Part shown: positions 55,689 through 63,827 of the stretch, one piece after another
Layout: each line of letters starts with the position of its first letter
Numbering within the stretch: the stretch's first letter is position 1
DNA from: an uncultured Gammaproteobacteria bacterium
Lineage (GTDB): Bacteria > Pseudomonadota > Gammaproteobacteria > UBA4575
Assembly: GCA_951812785.1 (NCBI GenBank)
Contig: OX638335.1
Location: forward strand, 1,631,653-1,695,652
Reading direction: 5' to 3'
Length of the DNA stretch: 64,000 nt
Translations under genes and position numbers: made by a program
Notes under the pieces: model-generated
Seen by the model: the letters and a program-made list of their open reading frames with translations, nothing else
Databases searched by the model: none
What the model was told of the DNA's origin: nothing

Positions 55689-55963
55689 CAACTTAATCCA
55701 TATAACAAAATTCAATGTAGATCAAATCACAATCCAATACTCCACACAAGCAAACAAACCACGTCAAACACGCCGCAGATATATGACTTTAGACAATAAA
55801 CTTAGATCCTAAAGCACTACCTTAAGAAAAAGCTATATACTTAAGTATAATGATATTAATTTTAAGCTGTCTTAGTTGATTAATAACATTCTTAAGCAGA
55901 ATGTCGCAACAAAGACGCATTGATAAATCAGATAATTAAAGAAACACAAATAAGCGTATCCAA

Positions 55964-56383
55964 ATGAAATTCATACTGGTTTTTTTACTACTATTTTCAT
56001 CCACTATCAGTGCTGAAAATTCACTCCATGAGAATTCAACCGCTATAGAGGATAAAACCTATCTATGTTCAACCGAGGAGTCTAGCGGCTATGATTATAA
56101 AAATGGCCGATGGATACGTGAAAGATTCACCCCCGATGCCACCTACCTAGTAAAGCTTAAAGATACTAAATGGTCAGTGTATGAGTATGAGGTTGAATAT
56201 GAACATGAGTCATGTGAACCACTTTCAGATGATGGCATTCTTACATGTAAAACAAGTGGCGATTTTATTGTGAACATAAAAACTATGAAATTCTCAGTCA
56301 CGAATACTGCACCTTATATGCACAGCACAAGAAAAAACAGAGACTCTGTCGTGCTGATACTTGGCTCATGTGTCTCAATGTAA
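55964..56383 (+). CDS. Small periplasmic protein, unknown
   Basis: 139 residues with a signal peptide (hydrophobic 3-12, likely cleavage after ISA at 17). The mature part has four Cys (35, 84, 95, 136), enough for two disulfides, and many Tyr and acidic residues (SVYEYEVEYEHESC). No family recognised. It lies just outside the tRNA-Thr 3' repeat that marks the island edge. Confidence 0.65.
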   Translation: MKFILVFLLLFSSTISAENSLHENSTAIEDKTYLCSTEESSGYDYKNGRWIRERFTPDATYLVKLKDTKWSVYEYEVEYEHESCEPLSDDGILTCKTSGDFIVNIKTMKFSVTNTAPYMHSTRKNRDSVVLILGSCVSM

Positions 56384-56510
56384 AGACACCTCACCCACTA
56401 CGGTAATTAAGCACATGACATGGTTTACCTGAAGCCTCAGCATAGATAGAAAGCAACAAAAGAAAAGTCGATGAGTTCAAGCAAGAAGACGACTAAGCTA
56501 CTAATGGTTA

Positions 56511-56553
56511 TGGAACCGGCGACATGAATCGAACGCCCGAGCTACTGATTACA
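56511..56553 (-). repeat. Duplicated 3' half of tRNA-Thr (attachment-site-like)
   Basis: 43 nt align without gaps to the 3' part of tRNA-Thr (62233-62275) with 39 identities, including the CCA end, acceptor strand, T arm and the 3' anticodon side. Same orientation as the tRNA, hence a direct repeat 5.7 kb away on its 3' side. This is the geometry left by tyrosine-recombinase integration into a tRNA gene. Confidence 0.75.
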
Positions 56554-56665
56554 GGACTACACCTCATCCCAATACTTTCAGTTACTTAACTACAAAACGT
56601 CTAATAAAGCCCTGCCCTGTAAGCAATTGAATTTACTTAACAGTAATTAAGTTTTTAGACAATCC

Positions 56666-56698
56666 AATGTCTGCTTCCGGCTCAATAGCGGTCATTCG
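56666..56698. repeat. Dispersed palindromic repeat, copy a
   Basis: Imperfect inverted repeat (AATGTCTGCT...AGCGGTCATT) just downstream of the acr3 stop. It shares a 19-bp identical block (CGGCTCAATAGCGGTCATT) with copy b at 58184-58202. Confidence 0.7.
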
Positions 56699-56710
56699 CT
56701 AAAGAAGGAT

Positions 56711-57752
56711 TTAGACAAAATGAGCACGTGTACGATTAGCGAAGGAAACTAATGACAGCATCACTGGCACTTCAACCAGTACGCCGACCACAGTAGCTAA
56801 TGCAGCGCCCGAATTTAGCCCAAATAAACTTATTGCTACCGCTACAGCAAATTCAAAAAAGTTTGATGTTCCGATCAATGCAGCTGGTGCAGCAGTATTA
56901 AACGGCACCTTCCACAAATATGCCCAAGCATAGGCAATGACAAAAATACCATAGCTTTGGATTATTAATGGGATTGCGATCAAGGCAATGACTAAGGGCT
57001 TGTCGATAATCGTTTGCGCCTGAAAGCCAAACAATAAAACAACGGTGGCCAGAAGCCCTATCACTGAAAATGGTTTAACCTTAGCAGTAAATACATTTAT
57101 GCGCTCATGATTACTAGAACCATCTAGAATTTTACGTGTAATGTAACCTGCCACTAATGGGATAACGACATAGAGCACCACCGATAACAGTAACGTTTCC
57201 CAAGGCACCACCACATCGGTCACGCCAAGCAGAAATGCTGCAATCGGTGCAAAGGCAAATACCATAATAATGTCATTAATAGAAACCTGCACCAACGTGT
57301 AATTGGCATCACCACGAACAAGCTGACTCCATACGAATACCATCGCAGTACAGGGCGCCACGCCAAGCAATATCATTCCAGCGATGTACTCTTTAGCCGA
57401 CTGTGGATCAACTATTCCAGCAAAAACATACTCAAAAAATAAAATACCTAACACAGCCATAGTGAACGGTTTGACCAGCCAATTCACTACCAGTGTGATA
57501 CACAAGCCCTTGGGCTTTTTACCCACATCCTTATAAAGAGGCAAAATCTACGTTGACCATCATTGGATAAATCATTATCCAAATGAAGATGGCAACCACT
57601 AGATTGACGTTGGCATACTCTATGGCTGCAATGATCGCAAACAAGTTTGGCATGGTACTTCCCAAACCAACGCCTACAACAATACAAAGAGCAATCCAGA
57701 AAGATAAATATCGTTCAAATATTCCCAAGGGTGACTCAGTAACACTACTCAT
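56711..57752 (-). pseudogene. acr3: ACR3-type arsenite efflux permease, one frameshift
   Basis: Ten-helix arsenite exporter. The N-terminus (57752 down: SPLGIFERYLSFWIALCIVVG) is in one frame to [10 protein letters not shown]; a stop follows. A one-base insertion near 57540 separates it from [19 protein letters not shown] and the remaining 270 residues, which keep the catalytic Cys region [13 protein letters not shown] and the conserved [13 protein letters not shown]. Removing one T would restore a full-length protein. Its ATG overlaps the original arsC stop (ATGA). Confidence 0.9.
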
Positions 57753-58159
57753 AACAGCTCATCCTCTATTCGCTGCTTGAGGATTTGAAATACCTCATCA
57801 AATACAACATTAATTTATTCTTCTGTCTCTTCGCTTTTGGCCGGGTTAAGTGTGCTCCAATGCAATTTCTTATAATCACCAAATATTATAGGGCAATTTT
57901 CATTGGCTGCTTGATCGCAGACAGTAATGACGAGATCAAAATTCTGATCAGTAAACTCATGCCACGATTGACTACGAGGTTTGCCTGGGTCTATTCCATG
58001 ACGTTTCAATACATCGACGGACTGGGGATGAACATAGCCCGCAGGGTTGCTACCAGCGCTCACAGCATTGTAACGCCCTTTACCCAATTGATTAATGAGT
58101 GCTTCGGCGATGACAGATCGACAAGAATTGCCAGTGCAAAGAACAAGAACGTTCTTCAT
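57749..58159 (-). pseudogene. arsC: Thioredoxin-type arsenate reductase ArsC, premature stop
   Basis: Low-molecular-weight phosphatase-fold arsenate reductase; the P-loop CTGNSCRS (Cys8 to Arg14) is intact and the thioredoxin-type second Cys region (ITVCDQAANENCP) is present. A TAA at 57815-57817 ends translation after 114 residues. The same frame continues as INVVFDEVFQILKQRIEDELL to a TGA that overlaps the acr3 ATG. The lost helix is a normal part of the family, so this is a one-codon nonsense allele. Confidence 0.85.
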
Positions 58160-58183
58160 TGACTACAGCATCCCGTCGTCTTT

Positions 58184-58202
58184 CGGCTCAATAGCGGTCA
58201 TT
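58184..58202. repeat. Dispersed palindromic repeat, copy b (half)
   Basis: 19-bp block identical to copy a; only the right half of the palindrome is recognisable. It lies between arsC and the 68-residue ORF, overlapping the latter's stop codon. Copies a and b flank the arsenic operon as direct repeats. Confidence 0.65.
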
Positions 58203-58404
58203 TAATAATTTCAGAATCTTTCCAATGCCAGCCATGAGGTTGATTTTCTGTGACATATAGGTAGATATGATCTTTAATACTCAGAATTTTATAAATCTCG
58301 TCATCAACCAGACCCCATGTAGCACGATGAGGTGTCCAATCTTTAGAATTTTTTGAAGGTTTAAACCATACTGTGTCACCTATATTGTATGGGCATTTAT
58401 CCAT
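58198..58404 (-). CDS. Small hypothetical protein
   Basis: 68 residues, MDKCPYNIGDTVWFKPSKNS onward; Trp-rich with alternating short strands (IYKILSIKDHIYLYVTE, GWHWKDSEIIK), suggesting a small SH3-like barrel. No signal or membrane segment. Undamaged, but its stop codon lies in repeat copy b. No family assigned. Confidence 0.55.
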   Translation of the reverse strand: MDKCPYNIGDTVWFKPSKNSKDWTPHRATWGLVDDEIYKILSIKDHIYLYVTENQPHGWHWKDSEIIK

Positions 58405-58451
58405 TTTCTAAAAAAAGAAAATTATATTGTCTACTTTCAGTTTAAAAGCAG

Positions 58452-58909
58452 TCACTTCTCAAAAGGAAGCATTAGCCAAAGTAGTCCGTCTCGCTTAATA
58501 AATTGATGGTAAATAGCTGCTCCGATGTGAACAAGCAAAAGTGCAAGTAATACATCAGCTGAAAAACCATGTACCGAGTTCATAAATTTCGCTATCGATT
58601 CGTTATCTTGTAGCCAATCTGATATTTCGAACAGCCCAAAAATGTTCACTGGATAGGATACACGCCCTGCCAAGCGGAGGCTACGCCATGTGTTTTTCTC
58701 CAATACCAACGCAGTGCGGCTAGAAAAATAATCAGCAGACCCAATCCGGAGTGAAGTTTGATACTGCTAATCATAACTTCATCAGCAAGATCTTCAAAGT
58801 GACTGAAAAAAATTAGATAAACAAGAATGAGAGCCATAGACCAATGTAGTAGCTGTGCAACGATGTCATATCGCTTCGGTGAATATTCTTGGTTGCCGGA
58901 GTATTTCAT
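58452..58909 (-). pseudogene. Cytochrome b561, internally deleted and frameshifted
   Basis: Di-heme membrane electron-transfer protein. The N-terminal part (KRYDIVAQLLHWSMALILVYL, LHSGLGLLIIFLAALRWYW) holds two helices with heme His ligands. It stops near 58646. A different frame resumes with VNIFGLFEISDW and VHGFSADVLLALLLVHIGAAIYHQFIKRDG, holding the last helix and His ligands. The third helix region is missing, so the gene has lost sequence as well as frame. Confidence 0.85.
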
Positions 58910-58990
58910 AAGTAATTTACTCTAAATCTTCATTTGAGAAGTACCCGAATAATCTCAAGTCATTATTACAGAAATATTTTATTTCAAACT

Positions 58991-59033
58991 TAAATGTCCG
59001 CTAAGGGGTTGCGCTCTCAATAGCGGACATTTA
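58991..59033. repeat. Dispersed palindromic repeat, copy c (complete)
   Basis: Perfect 13-bp inverted repeat (58991-59003 and 59021-59033; TAAATGTCCGCTA and its complement) with a 17-nt loop. Its left 23 bp are identical to copy d. It lies between the cytochrome b561 remnant and the methyltransferase gene. Confidence 0.85.
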
Positions 59034-59042
59034 AAAATACAG

Positions 59043-59855
59043 CTACAAGAGATTTTTTGATTTTAAGAACTCACTGGGTACATCAGCATTTTTTCTACCG
59101 GCGATTGCAAAATAAAACAACGGTTCACCCTCTATAGAGTTGCGATGTCTATAGCGCTCGATATGATAGATATCCAAATATTCTGAAAATATTAATTCTC
59201 TAATCATGCGTGAAAACCCAGAATCATCAGAGGTATCTAAAAATGTTTCTTTGATATTAAACGCAATCCATCCCTCACTTTTAATAATATTAAACGCTTC
59301 GATGAATGCCTTGGCTGGGATATCCCCAAATCCAAGTGCCGCCACTGTCACCATACAATCAAGATGCCATTGTTGTATTTCTTCTTTAATTTCAGTGTCT
59401 ATATCGCAAAAATCTTCAATATAATAGGCATCATAAAGGCCAGGGCGATCACGGAGTGTTGCTTCATAAGCTTCTGGAATTATGTCAACACCAATTAATC
59501 TAGCAACACCATGCTTTTTAAGTTCCTCTCTCATCATTCCATTGCCTGCACCCAAATCAAGGACACGCAATTCTGAAAAGTTTTCTACAGTTTGATTAAC
59601 CGTTGAATAAAGTATTGAGCTGACTTTGCTCGGTGACACGCATTTCAAGCGGTCATAGAAGACCTGCTCGTATAGTCCAGGAATATTGTAAATTTTATCG
59701 TAGTCGTGGAAACGGATTTTTTCTTTATTATCATTTTCTTGTAAAAAGAAAAATGCTTCGTCTTGGTTTAAGTTATTTGCTTCTTGACGTGGAAACTGAA
59801 TGCGTTTGCGTGGTTTGATAAATCCCCCTCTAAGATAGTCATAGATATCAATACC
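59043..59855 (-). CDS. SAM-dependent methyltransferase, start uncertain
   Basis: Class I methyltransferase: SAM motif I LDLGAGNGMMREELKKHG, acidic loop VDIIPEAYE, and MVTVAALGFGDIP, followed by FNIIKSEGWIAFNIKETF. The frame is open from a TAA at 59856 to 59043 and looks coding throughout (KPRKRIQFPRQEANN, FHDYDKIYNIPGLYEQVF). Yet it contains no ATG or GTG before a TTG at 59648, which would cut into the protein. Either ATT at 59852 is the start, or the original start is lost. Substrate unknown. Confidence 0.6.
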   Translation of the reverse strand, partial: GIDIYDYLRGGFIKPRKRIQFPRQEANNLNQDEAFFFLQENDNKEKIRFHDYDKIYNIPGLYEQVFYDRLKCVSPSKVSSILYSTVNQTVENFSELRVLDLGAGNGMMREELKKHGVARLIGVDIIPEAYEATLRDRPGLYDAYYIEDFCDIDTEIKEEIQQWHLDCMVTVAALGFGDIPAKAFIEAFNIIKSEGWIAFNIKETFLDTSDDSGFSRMIRELIFSEYLDIYHIERYRHRNSIEGEPLFYFAIAGRKNADVPSEFLKSKNLL

Positions 59856-59951
59856 TTAACATAATGCTCAAATCAGTTCATTTAGGCAGCACTCGAATAG
59901 GTTATTAATTTTGGAAAATTATTGATTTATTAGTATCAGATGACGAGTAAC

Positions 59952-59974
59952 TAAATGTCCGCTAAGGGGTTGCG
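59952..59974. repeat. Dispersed palindromic repeat, copy d (half)
   Basis: 23-bp block identical to the left half of copy c; the right half is not recognisable. It lies between the methyltransferase and the phage integrase remnant. Confidence 0.75.
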
Positions 59975-60017
59975 TTCACCAATTGAGGGTGTGTCTTCAA
60001 AAAAGTAAATTCAATAA

Positions 60018-60247
60018 ATGTTCTTAACGAAAACACAATTGGCAGAGTTAACTGGATACAAAAGACCATCTTCGATCTGTGTCTGGTTAGCTGAACATGG
60101 CTGGGTGTTTGTCGTCGGTGCAGATGGCACCCCAGAGTAGATCGGCGCTACTACGATCAACGCATGATAGATGGTTGTGCGAGCTTTAGTTCTGCACCTG
60201 ACTACGGTGCTATGGAGTACATCAATGGGTCGAAAAAGACGCACTAA
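60018..60247 (+). pseudogene. DUF4224-like phage protein, one frameshift
   Basis: Short phage protein usually encoded beside tyrosine integrases. MFLTKTQLAELTGYKRPSSI and WLAEHGWVFVVGADGTP, then a one-base deletion near 60131; the next frame continues RVDRRYYDQRM. The end overlaps the integrase ATG, as in phage integration modules. Role not established; an excisionase-like one is possible. Confidence 0.65.
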
Positions 60248-60485
60248 TAAGGGTCTACCTTCACGCGTGTATCTTAAGCATGGGGCTTTCTACTTTGTCA
60301 CTACGGGCTCGAAGTGGATTCGTCTTGGCCAAACCCAGTCTGAAATGTATAGAAGGTTATCTGAGCTTTCAATTGAGCATTCCGCTGATAACACCATGAA
60401 TGCTGTCTTTAAATGCTATAAAGATGAAGTGCTGCCTTCGCCTCGCAGTCGTTCTGAAACAATTCGGATCTTTATCTTCGGCTGA
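60225..60485 (+). pseudogene. Phage-type tyrosine integrase, N-terminal remnant
   Basis: 86 codons match the arm-binding N-terminus of lambdoid/P22-like integrases: MGRKRRTNKGLPSRVYLKHG, then AFYFVTTGSKWIRLGQT. The frame ends after EVLPSPRSRSET; the core and catalytic domains (R-H-R-Y) are missing and the next 200 nt show no integrase sequence. Together with the DUF4224-like gene it marks a former mobile element inside the tRNA-Thr island. Confidence 0.7.
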
Positions 60486-60733
60486 ATATTTCTTACAAGT
60501 GCGCCTGTGAATATCGCGTATTGGCTGTTCTACACTTCTTTTTATTTGTCATCATCGTTTCCTTTTCGGTTAAACGATGAACTAAAACTGTCTGTTAGGC
60601 AATCAGGTTAATTGGTCCAATTAGGGCCGGCGGGGTACAACGCGAAACTAACCGACTATTCGTTCTTGTGTATCACCCTTCAACCAACCTCAACACATAA
60701 AATATGCCGATTAATTTGAGTTTTTCGATATTT

Positions 60734-61879
60734 ATGAATATAAATGATTATAAATCTGGTACTTATGTCCAACAATACCAATATAAAAGCTTTTTACCTG
60801 AGCTAATCAATCATCAGTGGTCATTTTCTGACCCAGAAATCCAGCAGCTGCTTAGTGAAGCTGACAGAGTCCTTGGAGAATTAAATGCATTTTCACAATT
60901 AATTCCTGATGTTGATTTTTTCATAAAGATGCATATTGCCAAGGAAGCAACACAGTCGAGCCGAATTGAAGGAACTCACACTAATATGGAAGAAGCATTG
61001 ATGGATGAACAAGATATTGATCCAGAAAAGCGAGATGATTGGGAAGAAGTGCAAAATTATGTTGGGGCAATCAATTATGCAATTGAGCAGTTGCAAACCA
61101 TCCCTCTATCAAATCGCCTGCTTAAGGAAACACATAAGACTTTAATGCAAGGCGTAAGAGGCGAGACCAAGCAACTAGGTGAGTTTCGCTCCAGTCAAAA
61201 TTGGATAGGCGTTAGCTTAAGAAACGCAGTATTTATCCCTCCTCATCAAGATAAAGTCATTGAGCTGATGAGCGACTTAGAGCATTTTATGTATAACGAG
61301 GAACTGAAAGTACCCCATTTGATAAAAATAGCGATTATTCATTATCAATTTGAAACGATACACCCATTTTTAGATGGAAATGGCAGATTAGGAAGACTGT
61401 TGATAGCCCTCTATCTAGCCAACTTTAACTTGCTTAAAAAACTAGCACTGTATCTTTCAGATTTTTTTGAAAGGAATAAAACAAAATATGTCGATGATCT
61501 CATGGCCGTTCGCGAGGCAAATAACATGAAACAGTGGATTGTCTTTTTCTTATCAGGCGTAGTAGAGACTGCTAATAGTTCTATTCAAGTTTTTAGAGAT
61601 TTAATCGACCTTAAGTCTAAGCTTGAGCAAGAAGTCTTACCTCATTTCGGAACACGAAGACAAAACAATGCCCAAAAATTGATTCAACACCTCTATCAAA
61701 ATCCACTAATCAATATCAAAGGAGTGGCAGCTTTATTGGATATTAAACACAATACTGCTTCAGCTCTAGTAAACGATTTTGTTAAATATGGAGTACTAAA
61801 TAAATTAGTAGGCAAACAACGTAATCAATTATTTTGGTTTCAAGACTACATGCTGATATTTAGCAGGCAATTCAGCTAA
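60734..61879 (+). CDS. Fic-domain protein (AMPylase type, class II)
   Basis: Fic enzymes transfer AMP to hydroxyl side chains of target proteins. The catalytic motif HPFLDGNGRLGR is canonical (active His). The N-terminal inhibitory motif SSRIEG (S-x-x-x-E-G) places it in the self-inhibited class II, like Shewanella SoFic. A C-terminal winged-helix (LLDIKHNTASALVNDFVKYG) follows. I prefer the ATG at 60734 (381 residues, MNINDYKSGTY); an upstream ATG at 60704 adds ten residues. No antitoxin gene is adjacent. The gene appears intact. Confidence 0.9.
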   Translation: MNINDYKSGTYVQQYQYKSFLPELINHQWSFSDPEIQQLLSEADRVLGELNAFSQLIPDVDFFIKMHIAKEATQSSRIEGTHTNMEEALMDEQDIDPEKRDDWEEVQNYVGAINYAIEQLQTIPLSNRLLKETHKTLMQGVRGETKQLGEFRSSQNWIGVSLRNAVFIPPHQDKVIELMSDLEHFMYNEELKVPHLIKIAIIHYQFETIHPFLDGNGRLGRLLIALYLANFNLLKKLALYLSDFFERNKTKYVDDLMAVREANNMKQWIVFFLSGVVETANSSIQVFRDLIDLKSKLEQEVLPHFGTRRQNNAQKLIQHLYQNPLINIKGVAALLDIKHNTASALVNDFVKYGVLNKLVGKQRNQLFWFQDYMLIFSRQFS

Positions 61880-62232
61880 AATTTTAGATACCCTTTGAAC
61901 ACTAGAGCTTTAAAATCTAAATTTATTTCCAGCGAATAAACCCAGCACTGAAACGGATCTAAGACACTCATAAGAAACACTATGAAAAATTAAGCGTGTG
62001 GAGGCGGGGTTTGGAGGGTAACGTATAAAAACATATGTAGATTTAAGAGCACCCAGCAATCTTAGAAAAGGTATTTCAATACTTGCTAAACAATGAATTT
62101 CAGTATGGAATGGCACGACCCATTTAGCGAATAAGCAACCAATAGAATTCTAGATTTGTATCCGATACGTAGTACATTTGAATTCAAGAGAGTAGTCACT
62201 AAGGACGCGAGCTGCGTAATATATTGATTTAT
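61880..62232. other. Non-coding spacer between fic and tRNA-Thr
   Basis: About 350 nt, A+T-rich. Short frames occur on both strands but none looks coding. I see no terminator or repeat. It is the tRNA-proximal end of the island. Confidence 0.6.
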
Positions 62233-62308
<76 letters not shown>

Positions 62309-62389
62309 TAACCTTTCTCGACACATGGAGAAGACCATGAATATCGCAGGACATGCAGTCTAGTTAAATCTGCAGTGTCAATCAATGCT

Positions 62390-63082
62390 TTATAAGCACT
62401 TTGTCTCTAATATCAACATACGATCATTTTTTCTTAGCATTTCTTCTATGACTTTAGGCTGATAATCCTCGTGATAGTGATTAAAATCCACCCAATATTC
62501 AGAAAATTCATCAACCCTCACGTCCATTTTCGGCTCCAAATCCAATTTCTTTATTTCTGCCATCTTTTCTCTGGCCGTACTCAGCTTCTTAAACAAACCT
62601 AACGAGACAGCATTTTTCTGAGGATCTTCTAGCCAGATATAGCACTCATTAATTTTGTTTTTCTTAAGAAAAACCACCACTTTTTGCGCTTCTGCTTGAG
62701 ATTTATACGCAGGCAAATATACCCAATAGCTTTTTGGCTGGCGCTGATTAACTGTTCTTTGTTTTGCTTGGATACCGGCAACAAATAATGAGTCATAAAT
62801 CTTGTCAGATTGTTGACCGGTTTCAAAGGGGCCCAGTGAGAAGCATTTCTGGACTTTTACTTTCTCTTTTGCTTGAGACTCAAGCGTTACTTGTTGGCTT
62901 TTTGCTGAAAACTTATTAGTCAGTTGGGCAGTTTCTTTTTCTAATTCCTAGAGCAATTTAATAGGCTTATATCCAAAAACTTCTTTTGGAGTTTCTAACA
63001 CCACCTCCTTAGAATCAAATTCACTTGCCCAGTAAAAAAAGGCTAAATTCAAAAATATTAGGAATAAAACAATCGCTCTCAT
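62390..63082 (-). pseudogene. SPOR-domain protein with one amber codon
   Basis: In many gammaproteobacteria a SPOR (peptidoglycan-binding) protein follows coaX. A frame of 231 codons starts at ATG 63082 with an N-terminal transmembrane segment (AIVLFLIFLNLAFFYW). It carries TAG at codon 45 (62950-62948), then continues without further stops through CFSLGPFETGQQSDKI and the SPOR repeat (YWVYLPAYKSQAEAQKV) to 62390. A single base change inactivates it, unless TAG is misread or suppressed, or a restart occurs downstream. Confidence 0.75.
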
Positions 63083-63086
63083 GTCA

Positions 63087-63827
63087 TTAACCTTGCATGA
63101 TCAGCAAGCCTTCCAAGACCAAGTTTGGGCAATTCACATATCCACTGTCTGTGAGACCAATAATTTTGCTTTCACCTCCAGTGACAAAGACTGTGAGATC
63201 TTGATTAATATTACTTACTATCTCTTCAACAATCCCGCGCACACCATAGCTAAGTGCCATCACACTGCCAGAATAAACTGCATCAGCTGTATTACCATTA
63301 AATAACTGCGTTGAATTTATTTGTTTAGTCATTGAAATGCCAGGTGCCTTTTCCACCAATGCAGAACACATAAGTTCTACGCCAGGAATAATTAATCCAC
63401 CCAAATGCTTTCCGCCTGTGGTGATTACATCTAAAGTTGTCGCAGTCCCGCAATCAACGATAATCTTTGCACCAGGCATTTTATGGTGCGCAGCAACCAG
63501 TGCCGCATATCTATCTGGCCCATAACTTAATGGATCAGCGTAAGCCAATGTCACACCAAAATTATTTGGCTGAGATATATAGAATTTTGTTTCTATACCA
63601 TACAACTTTTTGATTTTCGCAAAAAACTCTTTTTCAAACACATCTCCAAGCACACTCACTGCGTGAATCTCCCGAACCAAATCGAAAGTGATTTTCTCAA
63701 TGATTTCATCCACACGCTTAATGGAATCTTCACACTTATAAGACTGAACATTAGTTTTCTGCAGATCTTGATTATCTAGGCGCGCCCATTTGCAACGACT
63801 ATTGCCAAAATCGATTAATAACTTCAT
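63087..63827 (-). CDS. coaX: Type III pantothenate kinase
   Basis: First step of coenzyme A synthesis. It is 246 residues of the ASKHA fold: phosphate loop IDFGNSRCKW, second motif YGPDRYAALVAA, and IVDCGTATTLDVI with the catalytic Asp, then GLIIPGVELMCSAL. Its ATG overlaps the birA stop (ATGA), so the two are translationally coupled; the SPOR gene follows after 4 nt. Confidence 0.96.
   Translation of the reverse strand: MKLLIDFGNSRCKWARLDNQDLQKTNVQSYKCEDSIKRVDEIIEKITFDLVREIHAVSVLGDVFEKEFFAKIKKLYGIETKFYISQPNNFGVTLAYADPLSYGPDRYAALVAAHHKMPGAKIIVDCGTATTLDVITTGGKHLGGLIIPGVELMCSALVEKAPGISMTKQINSTQLFNGNTADAVYSGSVMALSYGVRGIVEEIVSNINQDLTVFVTGGESKIIGLTDSGYVNCPNLVLEGLLIMQG

Noticed and set aside
56511-59974. 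Integron cassette array
   Set aside because: Single-gene units separated by palindromes look cassette-like, but the repeats are short and lack the RYYYAAC/GTTRRRY core of attC sites, and no integron integrase is present.
61910-62116. Minus-strand 68-codon frame next to tRNA-Thr
   Set aside because: No Shine-Dalgarno, no recognisable motif, composition like the non-coding flanks.
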